Part shown: positions 8,331-16,090 of the stretch, in pieces
Position numbering within the stretch: the stretch's first letter is position 1
Layout of the letters: the number at the start of each line of letters is the position of its first letter
Origin: Actinomycetes bacterium
GTDB taxonomy: Bacteria > Actinomycetota > Thermoleophilia > Solirubrobacterales > Solirubrobacteraceae
DNA length: 44,966 nt
Direction of reading: 5' to 3'
NCBI GenBank assembly: GCA_021846845.1
Contig: JAJZWB010000009.1
Location: 1 to 44,966, forward strand
Made by a program: the position numbers and the translations under genes
Notes under the pieces: generated by a model
Seen by the model: the letters and a program-made list of their open reading frames with translations, nothing else
The model's database searches: none
Told to the model about the DNA's origin: nothing

Positions 8331-9524
8331 ATGACGATCCGGGCCTGCGTGCTGCGAGAGCCCGGGCGCCCGCCGGCCGTCGAGACCGTGACCCTCGCGC
8401 CACCGGGACCGGGCGAGGTGCGCGTCCGCGTCGCGGCCGCCGGCGTCTGCCACTCTGACGTGCACCTCGCCGACGGGCTGCTCGGCGATGGCCGCTGGCC
8501 GATGGTGCTCGGCCACGAGGGCGCGGGGGTGGTCGAGGCGGTCGGCGACGGCGTCGCCGGGCTCGCTCCCGGGGATCGGATCGTGTTCTGCATGGTCGCC
8601 TCGTGCGGGGAGTGCGAGCCCTGTCGCGCCGGCAGGCCGACGCTGTGCGAGCCCGCCGGCGCCGCCTCGTTCGCCGGGAGCCTGCCGGGCGGCGGCTCGC
8701 GACTCAGGGACCGTGACGGCGCGCCGCTGCAGCACGCGCTGACCGTCGCCTGCTTCGCTCAGCACGCCGTCGTCGCCGCCGCGGGCGCGATCCCGATCCC
8801 CGACGACGTGCCGCTCTGGCAGGCCGCGCTGCTCGGCTGCGGAGCGGTGACCGGCTTCGGCGCGGTCGCCAACGCGGCACGGCTGCGCGCCGGCGACCGC
8901 GTCGCGGTGATCGGCTGCGGCGGCGTCGGCCTGCAGGTGATCGCCGCCGCGAGACTGGCAGGAGCGGCCACGATCGTCGCCGTCGACCGCGGCGCGGGCA
9001 AGCTCGAGCGCGCGCTGCGGCGCGGAGCGACGCATGCCGTCGACGCGGGTACCGAGGATGCGGCCTCCAGGATCGCCGCGCTCACCGACGGCGGCGCCGA
9101 CCGCTGCTTCGAGGTGGTCGGCAGGGCCGAGACGATCCGAGCCGCCTGGGACGCGCTGCGCCCGGGCGGGACCGCGGTCGTCGTCGGACTGGCGCCGCGG
9201 GGCGTCGAGGTGTCGCTGCCGGCGATAGAGCTGCTGTCGGAGAAGGCTCTGATCGGCAGCTACTACGGAAGCGGCGACCCGCGCCGGACGCTGAGCGAGC
9301 TCGTCGGCCTCGTCCGCGACGGGCGCCTGGCGCTCGACGAGGTCGTCTCTGACCTGATCGACCTGGACGGGGTCCCCGCGGCGCTGGACCGGCTGCGTCG
9401 CGGCGAGGGCGCCAGGTCGGTGGCTGTGATCGACCCTGACCTGGCCGGCGCGCGCCCCGGCGACGACGCCGGCGAGATCGCGGCGCGCGCCGCGGGCTCC
9501 GCGACACCGGGAGCGGCACGGTGA
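8331..9524 (+). CDS. Zinc-dependent medium-chain alcohol dehydrogenase
   Basis: A 397-residue MDR enzyme that would oxidise an alcohol or hydroxymethyl adduct with NAD(P). Catalytic zinc ligands are visible as Cys in AAGVCHSDVH and His-Glu in VLGHEGAG. The four-cysteine structural zinc lobe is SCGECEPCRAGRPTLC, and the Rossmann motif is IGCGGVGLQVI. The overall architecture resembles class III and related dehydrogenases, some of which act on hydroxymethyl thiol adducts, so its neighbour Fae makes a C1 link tempting but unproven. I chose ATG 8331; a GTG at 8316 is possible and the tracked start is inside lysR. The C-terminal 25 residues are a low-complexity Ala/Gly/Asp tail. Its stop overlaps the Fae-like start (GTGA). 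Confidence 0.9.
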   Translation: MTIRACVLREPGRPPAVETVTLAPPGPGEVRVRVAAAGVCHSDVHLADGLLGDGRWPMVLGHEGAGVVEAVGDGVAGLAPGDRIVFCMVASCGECEPCRAGRPTLCEPAGAASFAGSLPGGGSRLRDRDGAPLQHALTVACFAQHAVVAAAGAIPIPDDVPLWQAALLGCGAVTGFGAVANAARLRAGDRVAVIGCGGVGLQVIAAARLAGAATIVAVDRGAGKLERALRRGATHAVDAGTEDAASRIAALTDGGADRCFEVVGRAETIRAAWDALRPGGTAVVVGLAPRGVEVSLPAIELLSEKALIGSYYGSGDPRRTLSELVGLVRDGRLALDEVVSDLIDLDGVPAALDRLRRGEGARSVAVIDPDLAGARPGDDAGEIAARAAGSATPGAAR

Positions 9525-10057
9525 GCCCGTCGCCCGGGACCGGCTTCGACTGCCTGATCGGCGAGGGCTGGAGCGGCACGGACCCCAACGGCGCCCACGT
9601 CAACGTGGTGCTCGCCGAGCGCGGGACCCCGACCGCCGCCGCCCTGCTGACCACGTTCACCTCCCCCGCCCCCGGCCACGCGCCGATCCTCGTCGTCGTC
9701 GGCGAGACCAAGGACCGCTACGAGCCGGTGTGGCCGCCGACGATCATGATCAACAAGGAGACCGCACTGGAGCCGCTGCACCAGAAGATCACCTGGGGGG
9801 CCGGCCAGCTCGGGATCGCCCAGGGGGTCCTTGACGCGGTCGCCGAGGGCCTGATCTTCGCCAGCGGCTCGCTGCTCGTGTTCGTCGCGATCTACATCGA
9901 CCCGACCGCGCACGACGAGACCGCGGTGCGCGTCGCGAGCCGCGAGGCCACGCTGAAGGGGATCCGCACGGCGCGCCAGGGGCCCGGCCCGGACGCCGTC
10001 AGGGAGCTGGTGGATCGCCGCGACAGCCTCCGCAGCCCGTTCTACGACGGCTCGTGA
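9521..10057 (+). CDS. Formaldehyde-activating enzyme (Fae) family protein
   Basis: This 178-residue protein matches Fae along its length. It has an N-terminal IGEGWSG...GAHVNVVL corresponding to the region around Fae's catalytic His (AHIDL in methylotrophs). A central PTIMINKETA aligns with the family's VTINDARQA-type segment, followed by GAGQLGIAQGVLDAVAEGLI and VAIYIDPTAHD, then an ATLKGI helix and a terminal SPF corresponding to HPF. True Fae condenses formaldehyde with tetrahydromethanopterin in the cytoplasm. No methanopterin gene is in the window, and the gene is coupled by overlapping stop/start codons to a dehydrogenase and a sugar-acid-type dehydratase. Its real substrate may therefore be something else. 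Family assignment is my recognition from motifs and order, not a search. Confidence 0.82.
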   Translation: MSPSPGTGFDCLIGEGWSGTDPNGAHVNVVLAERGTPTAAALLTTFTSPAPGHAPILVVVGETKDRYEPVWPPTIMINKETALEPLHQKITWGAGQLGIAQGVLDAVAEGLIFASGSLLVFVAIYIDPTAHDETAVRVASREATLKGIRTARQGPGPDAVRELVDRRDSLRSPFYDGS

Positions 10058-11166
10058 AGATCTCCTCGATCTCCCTGCAGCGACTCGCGCTGCCGCTCTC
10101 GCCGCCGTTTCACGCCGCCTGGGATCCGGTGCCCAGGACCAGGTTCGAGGCGACTATCGTGCGCGTGCAGACCGATCAGGGCCTCACCGGCATCGCCAGC
10201 GGCGACAGCATGGACGGCTTCGAGGCGTTCGAGCACCTGTTCGTCGGGCGCGACGCGCTCGCGATCGCGTCGCACGCTCGCACGCTCGAGACGATCTCGT
10301 TCCACTCCGGTCGCTTCTGGCCGCTGGAGGCGGCTCTGTGGGACCTGGCCGGCAGGGCTCTCGGGGTCCCGGTCGCGACGCTGCTCGGCGGCGCGGTCGA
10401 CCGCGTGCCAGCCTACGCGTCGCTGGGCGAGCTGCGCGCGCCGGCGGCGCGCGCGCAGGACGCGCGGTCGCTGCTGGAGGCCGGTTTCAGGGCGATCAAG
10501 GTGAGGATCGCCCGGGACGCGATCGCCGAGGGCGTGGACGTCGTGGCCGCGATCCGCGAGGAGGTCGGGGATCGCATGCAGATCATCGTGGACCTCAACC
10601 AGTGGTGGCGGATGCCGGGCGACATCGCCCCGGCGCTCGACCCGGCGGCCGCTCGCCGGGCCGTGGCGCGGCTGCGGGATCAGGGCGTGCTGTGGGTCGA
10701 GGAGCCGCTCGCCGGGGCCGACCTCGACGGCATGCGCGAGCTGCGCGCCGCCACCGGGGTGCGGGTCGGCGGCGGGGAGATGGCCCGGACCTTCGACGAG
10801 CTGCGGCGCGCGCTGGACGCCGGCGCGCTCGACGTGCTGCAGCCGGACGCGGTGCTCGCGCTCGGGGTGAGCGGCTCGCGCACGATCGCCGAGCTGGCCT
10901 TGCGCGCCAACCGGTGGTTCACCCCCCACACGTGGACCAACGGCATCGGCCTGCTCGCCAACCTTCACGTGTGCTGCGGCGTCGGCGGGGGCCCGTACCT
11001 GGAGTTCCCCTACGACCCGCCCGCCTGGACGCCGGAGCGCCGGGACTTCATGCTGGCGCAGCCGATCGAGATCGACGCCGACGGCTGCGTCGCGGTCGGC
11101 GACGAGCCGGGGCTGGGGATCTCGCTTGACGAGGACGCCGTGCGACGCTGGACGGTGAGGCCATGA
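10054..11166 (+). CDS. Enolase-superfamily enzyme (mandelate racemase/muconate lactonizing type), probable acid-sugar dehydratase
   Basis: A 370-residue protein with the two-domain enolase-superfamily fold. The capping domain occupies residues 1 to about 125. The barrel shows a catalytic Lys in AIKVRIAR, the metal ligands Asp in IIVDLNQW, Glu in LWVEEPL and Glu in VGGGEMA, and a general-base His in FTPHTWTNG. Such enzymes abstract the proton alpha to a carboxylate to racemise, cycloisomerise or dehydrate; the KxR plus TPHTW pattern favours a dehydratase of the mandelate-racemase group. GTG start 10054 overlaps the Fae-like stop, and its own stop overlaps the next ATG. Substrate is not identifiable by eye. 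Confidence 0.9.
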   Translation: MKISSISLQRLALPLSPPFHAAWDPVPRTRFEATIVRVQTDQGLTGIASGDSMDGFEAFEHLFVGRDALAIASHARTLETISFHSGRFWPLEAALWDLAGRALGVPVATLLGGAVDRVPAYASLGELRAPAARAQDARSLLEAGFRAIKVRIARDAIAEGVDVVAAIREEVGDRMQIIVDLNQWWRMPGDIAPALDPAAARRAVARLRDQGVLWVEEPLAGADLDGMRELRAATGVRVGGGEMARTFDELRRALDAGALDVLQPDAVLALGVSGSRTIAELALRANRWFTPHTWTNGIGLLANLHVCCGVGGGPYLEFPYDPPAWTPERRDFMLAQPIEIDADGCVAVGDEPGLGISLDEDAVRRWTVRP

Positions 11167-12101
11167 CCAGCGTCGCGTTCATCGGCCTGGGCCGGATGGG
11201 CGGCCACATGTGCGCCAACGTGGTCGCGGCGGGCTTCCAGGTGGCCGCCTACGACGTGGCGGCGGACACGATCGCCCGAGCTGCGCAGCGCGGCGCCCGG
11301 CCCGCCGAGAGCATGGCCGACTGCCTCGCCGGCGCCGAGGTGCTGGTCACGAGCCTGCCCGGTCCCCCTGAGGTCCTCGACGTGCTGTGCGGCGACGGCG
11401 GCGCGATCGCCTCCCTGCCGCCCGGGGCGCTGGTGATCGACACCAGCACCAGCTCGCTGCAGGTCAGCCGACTCGCCCAGGAGCAGGCGCGAGCCGCCGG
11501 AGTGCAGCTCATCGACGCGCCCGTCGCCGGGCAGACGATCGGCGCCCACGCCGGCACGCTCGCCGTCTATGTCGGCGGGGAGCCGGCCGCCTTCGAGCGC
11601 GCGCTGCCGATCCTGAACGCGATCGGCGATCCGAGGCGGATCCGCCACGTCGGGCCCGCCGGCTGCGGCCTGGCGGTCAAGCTGCTGCTGAACCTGCTGT
11701 GGTTCGTGCAGTCGGTGGCGGTCGCCGAGGCGCTGACGGTCGGCGTGCGGGCCGGGGTCGCGCTGGAGGATCTGCACGCGGCGCTGGTGGACTCGCCGGC
11801 CGGCTCGGTGTTCCTGGAGCGCGACGTCGTCCCGCTGCTCACCGACGGCGACTACGACGAGGGCTTCGTGATGCGCCTGGTCACCAAGGACCTCGGTCTC
11901 GCGGTCGATCTGGCCCGCGACGTCGGGGTGCCCGTCGAGCTGTCCTCGCTGGTGGAGCAGATCCACCGTCGGGCGCGCGCGGCGTTCGGCGACGGCGCCG
12001 GAGAGCTGAGCGCGATGCGCCTCTACGAGGAGCTGGCGGGCCTGCAGCTGCGCTTCGCCCCTCCGGACCGGCCCTCAGCCGACCCGCCGCACCGGTCCTG
12101 A
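11163..12101 (+). CDS. Beta-hydroxyacid dehydrogenase (3-hydroxyisobutyrate/tartronate-semialdehyde reductase family)
   Basis: A 312-residue NAD(P)-dependent dehydrogenase. The N-terminal Rossmann domain starts with FIGLGRMGGHM, the family's GLGxMG motif. The substrate-binding motif follows as DAPVAGQTIGAHAGTL, and the catalytic Lys is in GLAVKLLLNL, matching GxxxKxxxN. Members interconvert 3-hydroxyacids and semialdehydes such as tartronate semialdehyde/glycerate. As the last gene of the four-gene operon it would handle the product of the dehydratase. The final 17 residues are Pro/Ser-rich and probably disordered. A plain intergenic stretch separates it from the convergent vapC. Confidence 0.9.
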   Translation: MTSVAFIGLGRMGGHMCANVVAAGFQVAAYDVAADTIARAAQRGARPAESMADCLAGAEVLVTSLPGPPEVLDVLCGDGGAIASLPPGALVIDTSTSSLQVSRLAQEQARAAGVQLIDAPVAGQTIGAHAGTLAVYVGGEPAAFERALPILNAIGDPRRIRHVGPAGCGLAVKLLLNLLWFVQSVAVAEALTVGVRAGVALEDLHAALVDSPAGSVFLERDVVPLLTDGDYDEGFVMRLVTKDLGLAVDLARDVGVPVELSSLVEQIHRRARAAFGDGAGELSAMRLYEELAGLQLRFAPPDRPSADPPHRS

Positions 12102-12210
12102 GCCGACCGCGCCGAGCAGTCGTCAGCCGGCTCGCTGGGGCAGGAGACGGACGCCCCCACCGCGGTCCGACCTCGATCACCGGCACGCACGGCCCGAGGG
12201 TGCGATGTGC

Positions 12211-12636
12211 TCACCCCGGAAGCCGGTGTCGGACGCCGGGGAATCGCCCGAAGTCACGGTCATATGAGACGACGTCCGCGCCATGCTCGATGGCCAGCGC
12301 GGCGAGGTGGGCGTCGGTCGTGAGGTTCCCGGCGGTGCCGGCGCCGCGGAGCAGCCCGCGCAGGAGGCTCCCGTGCCGCGGGGACGGCTCGGCGACCACG
12401 GCCGCCGGCGCGGCGAGCCAGGCCTCCAGCTGGTCAGCGGCGTCGTCGACGCTGAGCGGGTTCGGGAAGATCGACGGACTCGTGCCCAGACGTACGAAGG
12501 CGAGCAGAGCCACCCATGCCAGCCCGACGGCCTCCGCCCCGGCAAGTGCGGTGTCCAGCCACGTGCGCGCCTGCTCGTGGTGGCCGCTCGCGCTGTCGAC
12601 CGCGTACAGCAGGACATTGGCATCGACGATCACCAC
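12211..12636 (-). CDS. vapC: VapC-type PIN-domain toxin ribonuclease
   Basis: A 141-residue PIN domain, normal length for VapC. The N-terminal VIVDANVLLYAVD carries the first metal-binding Asp, and the C-terminal NLTTDAHLAALAIEHGADVV and SYDRDFGRFPG carry the remaining acidic residues and the conserved RFPG ending of the mycobacterial-type PIN subfamily. These toxins cleave tRNA or rRNA when the antitoxin is degraded. The start is GTG at 12636, three bases after the vapB stop, so the pair is coupled with antitoxin first as usual. Confidence 0.9.
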   Translation of the reverse strand: MVIVDANVLLYAVDSASGHHEQARTWLDTALAGAEAVGLAWVALLAFVRLGTSPSIFPNPLSVDDAADQLEAWLAAPAAVVAEPSPRHGSLLRGLLRGAGTAGNLTTDAHLAALAIEHGADVVSYDRDFGRFPGVRHRLPG

Positions 12637-12639
12637 CGG

Positions 12640-12891
12640 CTAGCGACCCTCCGTCAGCCGGCGTGCCAGCGCCTCGTCCTCCAGCTCGCCGGCGATGCGC
12701 AGGGCCTTGGTCAGATCGATCCGGGCAGGCCCCAGCGTCCGCGACGCGGTGTATTCGCGTCGCGTCCTGCCACGTCCGATCCCGGCGCGGATCGCCTCGT
12801 TGACGGCTTCCTTGAACGACAGCCCGCGCTCGCGCATCACGCGCTCGATCAGCGCCTGGGTATCGGCCTCCAGCGTGATCGTCGTCCTCAT
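12640..12891 (-). CDS. vapB: VapB-type antitoxin
   Basis: An 83-residue antitoxin. The N-terminal MRTTITLEADTQALIERVM is a ribbon-helix-helix DNA-binding segment. The C-terminal half (ALRIAGELEDEALARRL) is the acidic/helical tail that would fill the PIN active site of VapC. It is followed after three bases by vapC. An inverted repeat starting five bases upstream of its start codon is a likely autoregulatory operator. Confidence 0.88.
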   Translation of the reverse strand: MRTTITLEADTQALIERVMRERGLSFKEAVNEAIRAGIGRGRTRREYTASRTLGPARIDLTKALRIAGELEDEALARRLTEGR

Positions 12892-12895
12892 CTTT

Positions 12896-12930
12896 GCATC
12901 ATAGCATCAGGCATCCTGCTGACATGATGC
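12896..12930. promoter_or_regulatory. Inverted repeat, probable VapB operator
   Basis: GCATCAT at 12896-12902 is exactly inverted as ATGATGC at 12924-12930, with another GCATCA-like copy between them (AGCATCAGGCATC). The position immediately upstream of vapB and the repeated half-sites fit autoregulation by a ribbon-helix-helix antitoxin. Confidence 0.5.
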
Positions 12931-12966
12931 CCGCGCCCGTCACGCCACCGCACCGGGCGCGCGCGG

Positions 12967-14493
12967 CTAACCGGCGGCGATAGCCCCGCGAACCCGTTCC
13001 CACAGCGCACCCGAGACGAGCGCCCCCGCGGCCAGCGCCTCGACCTCCGGCCCGAGCGGCCGGTCCTCTCCGAGCGGCGCGATCCACTCGCGCACGCACG
13101 CGTACGCGGCCAGCGCGCCGGCACCCAGGCGCCCGGGCCGTGCCAGCGTCACGGCCTGAGCGCCCGCCACCAGCTCGATCGCGACAAGCGGCCAGAGCCG
13201 CTCCAGCTGCTCCCGGACGCGCAGCGCCGCCTGGGCGGCCGAGGTCGAGTCGTCCTCGACGCCGTCCGCGTCGACCGTGGTCATCGTCGCGAACGGCGCC
13301 GCCAGATGGCGCGTCTCGACCATCAGCGCCTGCGCGGTCTTGTTCAGCGGGCCGAGCCCCGAGCCGGTCGTCCCGAGCCCGCTCAGCGAGGACGGCAGGC
13401 CGCTCAGGCGCTCGGTCTTGAGGCGAGCCTGCCGCTCGGCGATCGCCGCGGCGGCCTGAGCCAGCGCGATCGCGGTCGCATCCAGCGCCAGAGCCAGCAC
13501 CGGAGTGTGGAAGTTCCCGTTTGAGAGGATCTCCCCGTCTCCGGCGAGGACCAGCGGGTTGTCGGCGGCCGCGCCGAGCTCCGGCGTGACCGCCGCGGCG
13601 AGCAGGTCGAGCGCCACGCGCACCGAGCCGTGGATCTGGCTGGCGCAGCGGAAGCTGAGCGGGTCCTGGAGCCGCCGTCCGGCGCCCGCATCCGCCAGCG
13701 CTCCACCGGCGAGCAGGTCGCGCAGGCCTGCGGCCGCCCACTCCTGTCCGGGAGCCGGGCGGGCGGCGACCACGCGCGGGTCCAGCGGCGTCGGGCTGGC
13801 GCGGAACCCCTCCATGGAGAGCGCCGCGGCCACCTGGGCGCAGCGAAGCCAGGCCTCGGCGTCGGCCAGCGCCAGCGCGGCCGTGCCCGCGCTGACCGCC
13901 GAAGAGGAGCAGATGGCCAGCCCGTCCTTCGGGCCCAGGGCGATCGGCGCAAGCCCCGCGAGCCCCAGCGCCCGGGCAGACGGATGCAGCTCCCCGTCGA
14001 GCTCCGCCTCGCCCTCGCCGATCAGCGTCAGCCCGACGTGCGCCAGCAGGCACAGGTCGGAGGCGCCGATCGAGCCGCTGCGCGGGATCCGCGGGTGCAC
14101 GCGGGCGTTGAGCAGCGACACGAGACCGTCCGCCACGCCGACGCCGGCTCCCGAGCCGCCGGCGCACAGGCAGTTGGCGCGCACCGCGATCGCGGCCCTG
14201 ACGAGCTCCGTCTCCAGCGGCCGCCCGACGGCCGTCGCGCGGCCGCGCACGGTGCGCAGCGAGAACGCCGCCGCCTCGTCGCCGGCGACCCGCTCCACCA
14301 CCTTTGGCCCGAGCCCGGTCGTGAGCCCGTACACCGGCCTCGAATCCTCGATGGCGTCTGCGACCAGCTCGGCGGCGGCGGCGATCCGCTCGCGCGCGGA
14401 CGGCTGGATCGAGACCGAGGCGCCGCCGCGCGCAACGGCGGCAACCTCGTCGAGGCTCAGCGGCGCCCCTGTCAGCAGCACGCTCCCTGACAT
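12967..14493 (-). CDS. Histidine/aromatic ammonia-lyase family protein with atypical MIO loop (paralogue 1)
   Basis: A 508-residue HAL/PAL-family protein. Family landmarks in order: active-site Tyr in VYGLTTGLG, the prosthetic-group loop, PKDGLAICSSS, DPLSFRCASQIHG, and ILSNGNFH. Canonical lyases have GSVGASGDLAPLAH, where Ala-Ser-Gly cyclises to the MIO electrophile. Here the loop is GSIGASDLCLLAH, one residue shorter with no Gly after Ala-Ser. The usual NGT following the EGLALI segment is also replaced by SSS. It may still be a histidase for the nearby hut operon, or a diverged enzyme. I chose ATG 14493 (MSGSVLLTG); the track extends 56 codons further into the divergent gene. It starts 61 bases from the divergent monooxygenase-like gene. 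Confidence 0.85.
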   Translation of the reverse strand: MSGSVLLTGAPLSLDEVAAVARGGASVSIQPSARERIAAAAELVADAIEDSRPVYGLTTGLGPKVVERVAGDEAAAFSLRTVRGRATAVGRPLETELVRAAIAVRANCLCAGGSGAGVGVADGLVSLLNARVHPRIPRSGSIGASDLCLLAHVGLTLIGEGEAELDGELHPSARALGLAGLAPIALGPKDGLAICSSSAVSAGTAALALADAEAWLRCAQVAAALSMEGFRASPTPLDPRVVAARPAPGQEWAAAGLRDLLAGGALADAGAGRRLQDPLSFRCASQIHGSVRVALDLLAAAVTPELGAAADNPLVLAGDGEILSNGNFHTPVLALALDATAIALAQAAAAIAERQARLKTERLSGLPSSLSGLGTTGSGLGPLNKTAQALMVETRHLAAPFATMTTVDADGVEDDSTSAAQAALRVREQLERLWPLVAIELVAGAQAVTLARPGRLGAGALAAYACVREWIAPLGEDRPLGPEVEALAAGALVSGALWERVRGAIAAG

Positions 14494-14554
14494 CGCGCCT
14501 CGACGATACGCCTCACGGCGCAACGCTACGATCTGGCGAGCACATGAGGGGACG

Positions 14555-14839
14555 ATGGCGTTCGTTGTGATCGCGCGCTGGGTCGCGCGACCAGGTGAGG
14601 AGCAGGCCGTGCGAGCGGCGGTCGAGGCGCTCGTCGAGCCATCGCGCGCCGAGCCGGGCAACCTCGCCTATGAGCCGCACAGCGATCCGTCCGACCCGCG
14701 CGTGTTCCTGCTCTACGAGCGCTACGTCGACGAGGCCGCCTACCGCGCGCACGGAGAGTCCGAGCACTTCCGCCACGCGGCCGAGCACGCGCTCCCGCTC
14801 CTCGAGGCGCGGGAGCGGTCGTTCTACGAGACCTGGTGA
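14555..14839 (+). CDS. Antibiotic-biosynthesis-monooxygenase (ABM) domain protein
   Basis: A 94-residue dimeric alpha-beta barrel protein of the ABM/putative quinol monooxygenase group. The start FVVIARWVARPGEEQAVRAA, central EPGNLAYEPHSDPSDPRVFL and SEHFRHAAEH with a final ERSFYETW are characteristic. A GAGGGG ribosome site precedes ATG 14555; the tracked 444-codon frame is antisense to the lyase. Small ABM proteins oxidise quinols or polyphenols without cofactor, or degrade haem, but many have no assigned role. It is divergent from lyase paralogue 1 and may share its promoter region. Confidence 0.85.
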   Translation: MAFVVIARWVARPGEEQAVRAAVEALVEPSRAEPGNLAYEPHSDPSDPRVFLLYERYVDEAAYRAHGESEHFRHAAEHALPLLEARERSFYETW

Positions 14840-14953
14840 GAGCGGAGCCGGCGGAGTGCCCGCTGGCGCTCCCCGCGGCGCGCCGGCGGTCGCTGCGGCA
14901 GACCCGGTGAGACGGCAGCCGCGCCTGGGCCGCCTTGCTCGGCGCCCGATGCG

Positions 14954-16090
14954 CTAGCCCACGCCGCGCCGGACCACGCCGGCGGACGCGCACGTCGCGA
15001 GCGCCAGGCCGAGATCGCGCTCGGCGACGCCAGCCAGGTCCGGATGGTCCAGGTCCAGCTCGATCGTCGCCGCCTCACCGTCAAGCCCGAGGCTGGCGGC
15101 GCCGTTGGCGACCATCTGCCCCCAGAGGTCCCCGCCGGCGGCGGCGAGCAGCGCGAACCGCGTCTGCCCCTCGCGGCGTGCCAGCGTCTCCATCTCGCGC
15201 AGCTCCTCGAACGGGTCGATCCTGACCTGCTCGTCGGTGCCGATCGCCAGCCGCACGCCGGCGTCGCGGTAGCGCAGGCCCGGAAGGTGCCCGTCCCCGA
15301 GGTTGCCCTCGGTGGTCGGGCAGGTGACGACGATCGAGTTCGAGGCGGCGAGCAGCTCAACGTCCCGGTCCGAGACGTGGATCGCGTGGATCACGCCTGT
15401 CCGCGGTCCGAGGAAGCCCGTGCGGTCGAGCAGCTCGATCGGCGAGCAGCCATGCTCGGCCTCGCACTCGGCCAGCTCGCGCCGCTGCTCCGAGGCATGG
15501 ACGTGGCGCACCAGTCCGTGCGCTTCGGCGTGCGCCGCGATCGCCTCCAGCCATTCCGACGGGACCGCGCGCACGCTGTGGGCTGCGAGGCCGACCGACA
15601 CGCCGTCGATCCCGGCGGCCCACTCACGCAGGGCATCGACGCGCTCCAGGTAGGCCTGCACCGATGGATCGCAGAAGCGGACCTGGCCGGGATCGGGCGC
15701 CCGGCCCGGCCCGCCGCGGTGATAGGCCGCCGGCAGCAGCGTGATCCGAAGGCCGCATCCGACCGCGGCCAGCGCGAGCGCCTTGGCCATCGCGTTGGGA
15801 TCGTCGTAGGGGGTTCCGTCGGGGCGGTGGTGGACGTAGTGGAACTCGCCGACGGATCCGTAGCCGGCGGCGGCCATCTGGCGGTAGACGCGCCGGCCGA
15901 CCTCCGCCATCGACTCGGGGTCGTGCGAGCCGGCGAGCCGGTACATCTCGGTACGCCAGCTCCAGAAATCGTCCGCTGCGCCAGCCGCGCCGACTCGCTC
16001 GCCGATTCCGCGAAGATCCAGCTGGAAGGCGTGCGAATGCGCGTTGGCCATCGCCGCCACGCTTGCCGTCCGGGGCCGCTCGCCGCTCAT
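14954..16090 (-). CDS. hutF: Formimidoylglutamate deiminase (N-terminally short)
   Basis: A 378-residue amidohydrolase that converts N-formimidoyl-L-glutamate to N-formyl-L-glutamate plus ammonia, the fourth step of the HutF-type histidine pathway. The metal-binding HxH is in NAHSHAFQ, the second-half ligands are in VRHVHASEQ and VIHAIHVS, and the catalytic Asp is in AIGTDEQVRIDPFEELREME. Known HutF proteins are about 450 residues with about 50 residues of beta-sandwich before HSHAFQ; here only 16 precede it and there is little room for the C-terminal half of that domain. The ATG overlaps the hutI stop by four bases, so the short start is not an annotation artefact. Assignment rests on these motifs and the hutU-hutI context. 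Confidence 0.85.
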   Translation of the reverse strand: MSGERPRTASVAAMANAHSHAFQLDLRGIGERVGAAGAADDFWSWRTEMYRLAGSHDPESMAEVGRRVYRQMAAAGYGSVGEFHYVHHRPDGTPYDDPNAMAKALALAAVGCGLRITLLPAAYHRGGPGRAPDPGQVRFCDPSVQAYLERVDALREWAAGIDGVSVGLAAHSVRAVPSEWLEAIAAHAEAHGLVRHVHASEQRRELAECEAEHGCSPIELLDRTGFLGPRTGVIHAIHVSDRDVELLAASNSIVVTCPTTEGNLGDGHLPGLRYRDAGVRLAIGTDEQVRIDPFEELREMETLARREGQTRFALLAAAGGDLWGQMVANGAASLGLDGEAATIELDLDHPDLAGVAERDLGLALATCASAGVVRRGVG

